Positions 53,504-60,932 of a DNA stretch of 64,000 nt are shown here, piece by piece. The first letter of the stretch is position 1; each line of letters opens with the position of its first letter. The notes under the pieces are model-generated. The model searched no databases. It was not told the origin of the DNA and worked only from the letters and a program-made list of their open reading frames with translations. This DNA comes from Saccharicrinis carchari. GTDB lineage: Bacteria; Bacteroidota; Bacteroidia; Bacteroidales; Marinilabiliaceae. Position numbers and translations under genes: made by a program. The stretch is taken from assembly GCF_900182605.1 (NCBI RefSeq), contig NZ_FXTB01000004.1, positions 248,001-312,000 on the forward strand, in the 5' to 3' direction.

Positions 53504-54526
53504 TTATCTTTTCAGGAACGAAAATTTATGTCTGTGTTTTAATGCAATTCCGGTTCCACGCGCTACTGCGTGCAAAGGTGTTTCGGCAATATGAAACGGT
53601 ATATTTATCTTATCCGTCAAGCGCCTGTCTAATCCACGAAGCAGTGCACCTCCGCCGGCAAGGTAAATACCACCGTTTACAATATCTGCATACAGTTCGG
53701 GTGGCGTTTGTTCCAGTGCACTCAATATGGCTGTTTCTATTTTTGATATAGATTTTTCAAGACAATGCGAAATTTCCTGATAAGAAACCGGCACCTCAAT
53801 AGGTAAAGCCGTCATTTGGTTAGGCCCTTGCACAATAAAATCCGTTGGTGCCTCTTCCAACTCGGGCAGCGCAGAGCCAACATGTATTTTTATTTGCTCT
53901 GCCGTACGTTCGCCCACTTTAATATTGTGCTGGCGGCGCATATACTCCATAATATCGGCCGTTAGGTCGTCGCCTGCAATACGTATGGATTTATTGGTTA
54001 CAATACCTCCCAGCGATATTACGGCAATTTCGGTGGTTCCACCACCTATATCCACCACCATACTGCCTTGGGGTGCTTCCACATCAAGCCCTATTCCGAG
54101 GGCTGCTGCCATAGGCTCGTATATCATGTAAACCTCGCGTCCGCCGGCATGTTCGGCCGAGTCGCGTACAGCTCTAATCTCCACCTCGGTGCTCCCCGAA
54201 GGAATACAAATAACCATGGTGAGCGAAGGGGTAAACCAGTGCTTTTTGTTGTTTATCATTTTTATCATGCCTCTTATCATCTGCTCAGCAGCATTAAAGT
54301 CGGCTATTACACCATCGCGCAAAGGGCGTATAGTGTAAATATTGTCGTGCGTTTTTCCGTGCATTTGGCGGGCCCTTTCACCAATAGCCATCAGCTTATC
54401 GGTGCGGCGGTCCAATGCCACAATTGAAGGCTCATCCACTACCACTTTATCATTGTGTATGATAATGGTATTGGCGGTTCCCAAGTCAATGGCAATATCC
54501 TGAGATAAAAAAGAAAAGAATCCCAT
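53504..54526 (-). CDS. mreB: Rod-shape determining actin-like protein MreB
   Basis: Bacterial actin that organises lateral wall synthesis. The 340-residue product has the actin-fold signatures IDLGTANTIIIHND (phosphate 1, near residue 13), IRPLRDGVIADF, MVVDIGGGTTEIAVISLGG (phosphate 2) and IYLAGGGALLRGLD near the C-terminus (adenosine motif). The length is typical (about 340-347). It follows purH by 14 bp, a conserved neighbourhood in Bacteroidota, and precedes mreC, mreD, mrdA and rodA. Confidence 0.98.
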   Translation of the reverse strand: MGFFSFLSQDIAIDLGTANTIIIHNDKVVVDEPSIVALDRRTDKLMAIGERARQMHGKTHDNIYTIRPLRDGVIADFNAAEQMIRGMIKMINNKKHWFTPSLTMVICIPSGSTEVEIRAVRDSAEHAGGREVYMIYEPMAAALGIGLDVEAPQGSMVVDIGGGTTEIAVISLGGIVTNKSIRIAGDDLTADIMEYMRRQHNIKVGERTAEQIKIHVGSALPELEEAPTDFIVQGPNQMTALPIEVPVSYQEISHCLEKSISKIETAILSALEQTPPELYADIVNGGIYLAGGGALLRGLDRRLTDKINIPFHIAETPLHAVARGTGIALKHRHKFSFLKR

Positions 54527-54540
54527 GGGATGTAAATTTT

Positions 54541-56064
54541 TTAATGTTTAAAATGTCTGATTCCTGTTAATACCATTTTCATCCCGTTTTGGTTACAGTA
54601 ATCAACCGAATCTTGGTCTTTTATTGAACCGCCCGGCTGAATAACTGCCTTAACACCCTCCATTTGGGCTATTTCTACACAATCGGGGAAAGGGAAAAAA
54701 GCATCACTCGCCATCACGGCACCTTGTAATTCAAAATTAAAAGCTTTGGCTTTGGCAATGGCCTGGTTTAATGCATCCACGCGCGATGTTTGCCCAACCC
54801 CACTGGCAATCAGCTGTTTATTTTTGGCCAAAACAATGGCGTTCGACTTGGTATGTTTTACCAGCTTGTTGGCAAACAGCAAATCCTCCACCTCGTTGGC
54901 ATCGGGTTTTAATGTAGTGGCTGTTTTTAAATCTTCGGACGTTTCGGTTTTAATGTCTTTTTGTTGCGAAAGTACTCCGTTTAACAAAGTCCGGTTTAAA
55001 ATATTGGGTAATTCACAGGGTTTCAATATAAGGATAATCCTATTTTTTTTACTTCTTAGTACCTCTAAAGCATCTTCGTTGTAGGCCGGGGTAATAATTA
55101 CCTCAAAAAATATCTTATTTATTTCCTGTGCTGTTTCCAGGTCTATTGCTTTGTTTGCAATAAGGACTCCGCCAAAAGCCGATACGGGGTCGGCCGCGAG
55201 GGCATCTTTCCAGGCTTCGGTAAGATTTTCACGCGAAGCCAAACCACACGCGTTATTGTGTTTTAAAATAGCGAAGGTAGTTTCGTTAAAGTCGCCTATT
55301 AAATTAATGGCAGCATCAATATCCAATAGGTTATTGTACGAAATTTCTTTACCATGTATTTGTTCAAATACTTCGTCGAGATTTCCGTAAAATTTTCCTT
55401 TTTGATGTGGGTTTTCGCCATAACGCAAAGTCCGGGTATTGTCGTGCCCTATGCGCAAAGCACTGCCCTGCTCGTTATCAAAATAATTGAAGATGGCACT
55501 GTCGTAATACGAAGAAACTGCAAAGGCCGCTTTGGCAAATTCTTTTCGTTGGGCAATGGTTGATATACCCTTATCTTCGTTAAGTACCTTATTCAAATGG
55601 GCATATTGTGCTTTGGATGGTACAATAAGCACATCGTTATAATTTTTAGCAGCCGCACGTATCAGCGAAATACCCCCAATATCAATTTTTTCGATTATGT
55701 CCTGTTCCCCGGCGCCCGACGCTACGGTAGCCTCGAAGGGATAAAGATCTACAATTACCAGGTCGAACTCCGGTATATCATATTGTAGAAGTTGCTCTTT
55801 GTCTAAACTGTTATGACGACGCGCCAGAATACCTCCAAAAACTTTGGGATGGAGTGTTTTTACCCTACCCCCTAAGATGGACGGATATCCGGTGATATCT
55901 TCAACAGCCTTAACTTCAACCCCAAGATTCTCGATAAAAGTCTGGGTGCCACCTGTGCTGTATAATTGAACATCGAGTTTATTCAGTGTTTTGATAATTT
56001 CGTCTAAGCCATCTTTATGGAAAACCGAAATAAGTGCGGATTTAATTTTTTTTGAACCAATCAT
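54541..56064 (-). CDS. purH: Bifunctional AICAR transformylase / IMP cyclohydrolase
   Basis: Catalyses the last two steps of purine synthesis to IMP. The open frame runs up to 56175, but its first codon there (TTG) lies within a promoter box; I take the ATG at 56064 (MIGSKKIKSALISVF), giving 507 residues, the normal family length. The N-terminal MGS-like cyclohydrolase domain holds SALISVFHKDGL and YSTGGT; the C-terminal transformylase has KHNNACG (usually KHxNPCG; the proline is alanine here), SDAFFPF and the ending TGIRHFKH. It is the first gene of the mre-rod operon. Confidence 0.96.
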   Translation of the reverse strand: MIGSKKIKSALISVFHKDGLDEIIKTLNKLDVQLYSTGGTQTFIENLGVEVKAVEDITGYPSILGGRVKTLHPKVFGGILARRHNSLDKEQLLQYDIPEFDLVIVDLYPFEATVASGAGEQDIIEKIDIGGISLIRAAAKNYNDVLIVPSKAQYAHLNKVLNEDKGISTIAQRKEFAKAAFAVSSYYDSAIFNYFDNEQGSALRIGHDNTRTLRYGENPHQKGKFYGNLDEVFEQIHGKEISYNNLLDIDAAINLIGDFNETTFAILKHNNACGLASRENLTEAWKDALAADPVSAFGGVLIANKAIDLETAQEINKIFFEVIITPAYNEDALEVLRSKKNRIILILKPCELPNILNRTLLNGVLSQQKDIKTETSEDLKTATTLKPDANEVEDLLFANKLVKHTKSNAIVLAKNKQLIASGVGQTSRVDALNQAIAKAKAFNFELQGAVMASDAFFPFPDCVEIAQMEGVKAVIQPGGSIKDQDSVDYCNQNGMKMVLTGIRHFKH

Positions 56065-56172
56065 GTATTGTTTATTATTCGATATTGAAAGCTTGTGCTT
56101 GGGCCCCGTTTTTTTGGTGCGAAAAAGCACGCATTTTTTTACCTTATATGCCTTGTGCCACAAATAAATATG

Positions 56173-56200
56173 CAAAAATATTTTGCATCGCGCAAAAATA
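56173..56200 (-). promoter_or_regulatory. Tandem -7 boxes upstream of purH
   Basis: TATTTTTG occurs twice on the minus strand, at 56193-56200 and 56173-56180, exactly 20 bp apart, about 110 bp upstream of the purH ATG. The nearer copy is also part of a near-palindrome TGCAAAAATATTTTGCA (56171-56187), which could be an operator. Same 20 bp spacing as upstream of mnmH. Confidence 0.5.
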
Positions 56201-56270
56201 AGAAAATAAGCACACTAATCAAGGTTTTGTTTTTTTATTTAGTATTGTTTACTGTGGCTCAAATTGTTTG

Positions 56271-58841
56271 CTATGCCGAATTACGGCTTGCGTTTATGTT
56301 TCCGAACATAGCACGGATCACCATTTTTTCGTACAGCTCTACTGCTATGTCTTTGTTTCCATTTTTAGCCTCCTGAATTTTCATTAGTGCATATTGCTGA
56401 ATCAATAAGAGTGGCAGTACAACACGCTCGCGCAAACGGATGCTCATAAAACTGCGAGGATTATCATCCAACAAATTGGATAAACCAGATACCTTCAGTA
56501 GCATTTCTTTGGTCAACCTATATTCATCGTGCAGCATTTGCCAAAATTCGCCGAAGCGTTCATTTTTTTCGAGGTATTGCGTAATTTGGAAGTTCGTTTT
56601 GCTCATGCTTTGCATACTGTTTGAAAGCAATGTTTTAAAAAAGATGGATTCTTTGTACAGATCGATGCAGGCTTGTAAATTCCCTTTTTCTTCCTGTTCT
56701 TTCAGTGCCGTTCCCACGCCATAAAATCCGGGCACATTCTGTTTTAGCTGGCTCCAGGCTCCCACAAATGGAATAGCTCTGAGGTCGCCAAAATTAATCT
56801 TATCACTTCCGCCCCTTTTACTGGGTCGACTCCCTATGTTGGCTTTACCATAATATTTTAAGGTACTTACCTCCTCCAAATAGGGCATAAACAAGGGATG
56901 CTCCTTTAGCGACAGATATTTCTTGTAGCTCGACTCCGCCATTTCACTAATAAAGTCGCGTTGCTCTGCTTGTAACTGATTTTGCGGCTTGCTGTAAATA
57001 TTATTGGAAAGCCCGGCGGTAAGCAGATAACCCATGTTGTGTGCCGCGGCTTCGGTTATGCCATAATGCGAACTGATGGTTTGGCCCTGTACCGTCATTT
57101 GAATTTGTCGGTTCTCGATGTTTTTGCCCATGGCCGCATAAAAACGATGGGCATTCCCCCCCCCTCGTGCCGGTGGTCCCCCGCGTCCGTCAAAAAACAC
57201 CACTTCCACGTCATTCTCACGCGATTTTAGCGTTATATTTTCCTTGGCTCTAAAAATGGCCCAGTTCGCCATCAGATAACCACCGTCCTTGGTTCCGTCC
57301 GAAAAACCAAGCATAACGGTTTGGCGGTTGTCCCTGTTTTTAAGATGCTTGCGATACGTGGGATTAGCATATAAGGTATACATGGCCTCGCCCGCCATTT
57401 TAAGATCGTCGATCGTTTCAAAAAGTGGCACTATATCCACCTTTAGGTCGTCGTAGCCCCATCCACATATTCTAAACATAGCCAATACGCGCGCCACGTC
57501 CAATGGCCCACGGCAATTACTGATGATATATCGGTGCGCCCCCCGCTCCCCGTTCATCCGCTGTATATCTTTTATTACCCCAAAAGAAGCCACCGTATCT
57601 TTAACTACTTCATCTTCAAAAATATTGGCATCCACCGCACCACGTGCATTCACCAACAAAGGTATCTGTTCCTTTTCGTCCATCTCAAAAAGGTTGGCGG
57701 GCAAAATGTCGGGATAAGCCTTCACAACCTCTTTTAGCGCTGTGCCTATCACCCTGCTATCCTGTCGTATATCAATACTGGCCATATAAAAGCCAAACAA
57801 CTGAACCTTACGCTTAAGCGACTGCACTTTTTCGATAAAAAAACCTTGGTGTTTTTTACGGATGAGCTGTTCTACTTTGTCTATACGCGCTAAAAAATCG
57901 GCCAAATCTATATTATCGGAACCCGAGGCGTTACTCAATTCGGCTTTTAACAAAGATTCCAACTCTACCACTTTAGCATGAACCCCGGCAAAAGTAATTC
58001 TTCTTTTCAGTTCTTTTACCTCCTGAAAATAACAATTGGATATGGTATTTCGGAGTTTAGCCGCTACCTGCATTGTAGTTTCCACGTTTACAAATGGGTT
58101 TCCATCGCGATCGCCGCCCGGCCAAAAACCCAGCGAAATAAACTGATTATTTTGTTCCAGTGATTCTGAATAATCTTCTGCAGTTTTATCTAAAAGCTGC
58201 CCTATAGCCGGATAAAAAGTATCACGCAAATAAAAAGTCAAACGGTTTGCCTCATCCAGGGGTGTGGGTTTAATTTTCTGATAGAAAGGTGTTTTACCCA
58301 GTTGCTTTAACATATCTCTTACATCGCCCACTTCGCTTCTTTTGATAGCAACCATCAAATCATTGATAATTGCCAGTACCTGCGAAGGATAAAACTGTGT
58401 GGGATGAGCCGTGAGCACTACCCGTACGCCAAACTCTTTTACCGTTTGTGCCATCTTATCCATCAGGTTTTCTTTTTTCACTCGATCGCTTATGGAACTA
58501 TAGGAGTTTTCGCCTGTGATACGGTGTATTTTGTTGTATGCTGCATCCTCCAGCGCATCTATTAATACAATCTGACGTTCGATATATTGAATTACCTTAA
58601 ACAAAAAATCATCGCGTTCTTTAGCCGACAGCTCTGCTTTATGACTGGCAAAAAAAGTTTGTAAAATAGCAATCGGGTCTTTTCCTTTTTCCAGCCCTTC
58701 AACGCAGGATTGGTAGAGTAAAGGGATGAGATTTCCGGCTTTTTCAACCGCTTCCAATTGTAAGGATAAAAACAAACTGTTATACAGTTGGTATTTCAGC
58801 TCAATTTCTTCTTCGTATGACTTTATTATCTGACTATTCAT
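56271..58841 (-). CDS. ppc: Phosphoenolpyruvate carboxylase
   Basis: Carboxylates phosphoenolpyruvate to oxaloacetate, replenishing the TCA cycle and feeding fermentation to succinate. The 856-residue protein has the catalytic His146 in TAHPT, the GFWPGGDRDGNPFV motif and the FDGRGGPPARGGG loop, all intact. The C-terminus ends RNSA, whereas most bacterial PEPCs end with a conserved RNTG or QNTG whose glycine lies at the active site; this is a visible deviation. A single gene; its upstream gap to recA is 412 bp. Confidence 0.97.
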   Translation of the reverse strand: MNSQIIKSYEEEIELKYQLYNSLFLSLQLEAVEKAGNLIPLLYQSCVEGLEKGKDPIAILQTFFASHKAELSAKERDDFLFKVIQYIERQIVLIDALEDAAYNKIHRITGENSYSSISDRVKKENLMDKMAQTVKEFGVRVVLTAHPTQFYPSQVLAIINDLMVAIKRSEVGDVRDMLKQLGKTPFYQKIKPTPLDEANRLTFYLRDTFYPAIGQLLDKTAEDYSESLEQNNQFISLGFWPGGDRDGNPFVNVETTMQVAAKLRNTISNCYFQEVKELKRRITFAGVHAKVVELESLLKAELSNASGSDNIDLADFLARIDKVEQLIRKKHQGFFIEKVQSLKRKVQLFGFYMASIDIRQDSRVIGTALKEVVKAYPDILPANLFEMDEKEQIPLLVNARGAVDANIFEDEVVKDTVASFGVIKDIQRMNGERGAHRYIISNCRGPLDVARVLAMFRICGWGYDDLKVDIVPLFETIDDLKMAGEAMYTLYANPTYRKHLKNRDNRQTVMLGFSDGTKDGGYLMANWAIFRAKENITLKSRENDVEVVFFDGRGGPPARGGGNAHRFYAAMGKNIENRQIQMTVQGQTISSHYGITEAAAHNMGYLLTAGLSNNIYSKPQNQLQAEQRDFISEMAESSYKKYLSLKEHPLFMPYLEEVSTLKYYGKANIGSRPSKRGGSDKINFGDLRAIPFVGAWSQLKQNVPGFYGVGTALKEQEEKGNLQACIDLYKESIFFKTLLSNSMQSMSKTNFQITQYLEKNERFGEFWQMLHDEYRLTKEMLLKVSGLSNLLDDNPRSFMSIRLRERVVLPLLLIQQYALMKIQEAKNGNKDIAVELYEKMVIRAMFGNINASRNSA

Positions 58842-59253
58842 AGGTTTTACTTTTGCGTTACTTGCCTACTTTCCACACGCAACATATAAATATGCAATAC
58901 GGCTTATCATTCACGTAAAACTTAAGTTACACGGATAAGCTTTAATTGTGTAATATACAAATCAATTTAGCCTGAACCATTGATTACCTATCGAAAATAT
59001 GAATAAAATTTTGCTTAACCCCTTCTTGGCTGAAGTTATACTTTTGAAAAAAAGTTTTTACTGAATTGAAAATCGACTAAATCAGATTTAGTTATTACTG
59101 AAGACAGCCATAAATATTTGGGCTAAATCGATAGGAAAGTAGGTAAATAAATTGTTGAATTAACTCCTAAGCGGAACAAGTTGTTTTTATACAACCTGCC
59201 CCAAATAGGAGAAATTATCTGCCATAGAGCAGGGCAAAAAAGCTTAAAAGGGC
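58842..59253. other. Intergenic region between ppc and recA with hairpins and outward promoter boxes
   Basis: No gene is seen in these 412 bp. Two TACTTTTG boxes lie on the plus strand (58848-58855 and 59039-59046), facing away from ppc although no plus-strand gene follows. Hairpins: GCTTATC (58902-58908) with GATAAGC (58934-58940) followed by TTTAATTGT; CTAAATC-A-GATTTAG (59077-59091); and a nested pair CTCCTA/TAGGAG (59164-59169, 59206-59211) enclosing GTTGT/ACAAC (59180-59184, 59191-59195). A small RNA on the plus strand is possible. Confidence 0.45.
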
Positions 59254-59264
59254 TTAAGCTTTAT
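59234..59264 (-). terminator. Terminator after recA
   Basis: On the minus strand AAAGCTTAA pairs with TTAAGCTTT (59239-59247 and 59254-59262) around a 6 nt loop and is followed by a run of T. The stem includes the recA stop codon. It is AT-rich, so weaker than a classical terminator. Confidence 0.6.
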
Positions 59265-60261
59265 TTTCGGCTCCAATTATTTTTTGTTCCAGTTCGTCCA
59301 TTAATTCCGGATTATCCTTGATTACCGCTTTAACGGCCTCGCGACCCTGACCCAATTTGGTATCGCCATAGCTAAACCACGATCCACTTTTTTTAATGAT
59401 TTCTTTCTCAACGCCCAGATCAAGTATCTCGCCAACTTTAGATATACCTTCTCCATACATAATATCAAACTCTGCTTTTCGGAATGGAGGTGCCACTTTG
59501 TTTTTCACCACTTTTACGCGGGTATGGTTCCCTATCACATCTTCGCCATCTTTAATTTGTGAGGCTCTGCGTATGTCCAATCGCAATGAGGCATAAAACT
59601 TTAGTGCATTACCTCCTGTCGTGGTTTCAGGATTACCAAACATTACACCTATTTTTTCCCTTAGCTGATTAATAAATATGCAGCAGGTATTGGTTTTATT
59701 GATGGTTGACGTAAGTTTGCGTAAAGCCTGCGACATTAGCCTGGCTTGCAGCCCCATCCTGGAATCACCCATATCACCTTCTATTTCTGCCTTAGGGGTA
59801 AGGGCAGCAACGGAGTCGATAACAATTATGTCGATAGCCGATGAGCGTATCAATTGATCCGTTATCTCCAACGCTTGTTCGCCGTTGTCGGGCTGCGAAA
59901 TCAAGAGGTTCTCGATGTCTACTCCTAATTTTTCTGCATAAAAACGGTCAAAGGCATGTTCTGCATCAATAAAGGCTGCTATGCCACCTGCTTTTTGGGC
60001 TTCGGCAATGGCGTGTATAGCCAGTGTGGTCTTACCCGACGATTCGGGCCCGTAAATTTCAATTACTCGTCCACGGGGAAAGCCGCCTACACCTGTGGCC
60101 ATGTCTAAGGAAAGCGATCCGGTTGATACAACCGGTACATCCACAACAGCATTTTCGCCCATTTTCATGATGGTACCTTTACCGTAGGATTTATCGATTT
60201 TATCCATGGTAAGTTGCAAGGCTTTTAATTTTTCCTTGTTAACTTCTTGTTTATCTGCCAT
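59254..60261 (-). CDS. recA: Recombinase RecA
   Basis: Strand-exchange protein for homologous recombination and activator of the SOS response. The 335-residue product has Walker [10 protein letters not shown] at residues 71-79, the MAW-motif region [17 protein letters not shown], Walker [11 protein letters not shown], loop L1/L2 regions including [16 protein letters not shown] and the [21 protein letters not shown] segment. The C-terminus is short and acidic, as usual in Bacteroidota. It starts 9 bp after bcp, so the two share a transcript from the box at 60756. Confidence 0.99.
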   Translation of the reverse strand: MADKQEVNKEKLKALQLTMDKIDKSYGKGTIMKMGENAVVDVPVVSTGSLSLDMATGVGGFPRGRVIEIYGPESSGKTTLAIHAIAEAQKAGGIAAFIDAEHAFDRFYAEKLGVDIENLLISQPDNGEQALEITDQLIRSSAIDIIVIDSVAALTPKAEIEGDMGDSRMGLQARLMSQALRKLTSTINKTNTCCIFINQLREKIGVMFGNPETTTGGNALKFYASLRLDIRRASQIKDGEDVIGNHTRVKVVKNKVAPPFRKAEFDIMYGEGISKVGEILDLGVEKEIIKKSGSWFSYGDTKLGQGREAVKAVIKDNPELMDELEQKIIGAENKA

Positions 60262-60270
60262 ATTAATAGT

Positions 60271-60738
60271 TTATTTTAATTCCAATTCCTTGTATATCTG
60301 CTGGGTATGGTCCTTTGTTTTTACCTTTTTAATTATCTTTTCAATTACTCCCTCTTCGTTAATTATATAGGTAGTACGCAAAACACCCATATACTCCTTG
60401 CCATACATTTTCTTTAAACCCCAAGCATTATACATTTCTAATATCTCTTTATTTGTATCCGCTATTAGGTTAAATCGCAGGTTGTATTTGGCTATGAATT
60501 TTAGATGCGAATCGGCACCGTCGGGACTAACTCCCACAACCTCGAAACCTTTGGCTGTTAACTCACTGTAGTTGTCGTTTAAATTACACGATTGGGCGGT
60601 GCATCCGGGTGTGTTGTCTTTGGGATAAAAGTACAGGATAATTTTTTTACCCTTAAAATCACTTAACGATATGATGTCGCCATTTTGATTGCTGCCGCTA
60701 AAATCAGGGGCTTTGTCGCCTTCTTTTAAAGTTTGCAT
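60271..60738 (-). CDS. bcp: Thiol peroxidase, AhpC/TSA family (BCP)
   Basis: Thioredoxin-dependent peroxiredoxin that reduces hydrogen peroxide and organic hydroperoxides. The 155-residue protein has the peroxidatic Cys46 in YPKDNTPGCTAQSC and a second Cys51 five residues later, the BCP atypical 2-Cys arrangement. The GDKAPDFSGSNQNG start and the LRTTYIINEEG segment are typical of the family. It precedes recA by 9 bp, linking oxidative defence and recombination. Confidence 0.95.
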   Translation of the reverse strand: MQTLKEGDKAPDFSGSNQNGDIISLSDFKGKKIILYFYPKDNTPGCTAQSCNLNDNYSELTAKGFEVVGVSPDGADSHLKFIAKYNLRFNLIADTNKEILEMYNAWGLKKMYGKEYMGVLRTTYIINEEGVIEKIIKKVKTKDHTQQIYKELELK

Positions 60739-60755
60739 GTTTTATTTTTAATTTA

Positions 60756-60763
60756 CAAATATA
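60756..60763 (-). promoter_or_regulatory. Promoter -7 box for bcp-recA
   Basis: TATATTTG on the minus strand matches TAnnTTTG and ends 17 bp before the bcp ATG. No SOS box was recognised near it. Confidence 0.5.
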
Positions 60764-60890
60764 TGCCTAAAAAACTATTTGTTCAGGGCTTGGTTCAAAA
60801 GATTTTTTAACAATGTGTGTAAGCGTGATTAAATATATGGTTTTTGGCTTTGTTTTAAAGATTTTAAAAAAAATAGTTAATTTTAATTTA

Positions 60891-60898
60891 TAATTTTG
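60891..60898 (+). promoter_or_regulatory. Promoter -7 box for the PD40/SPOR protein gene
   Basis: TAATTTTG matches TAnnTTTG and lies 34 nt before the ATG at 60933, divergent from the bcp promoter. Confidence 0.5.
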
Positions 60899-60932
60899 GC
60901 GCAGTTTAAACGGATGTTTTTTAATTGCTGAT

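Noticed and set aside
56065-56175. Extended N-terminus of PurH from 56175
   Set aside because: The TTG there is within a promoter box and the added 37 residues match nothing in the family.
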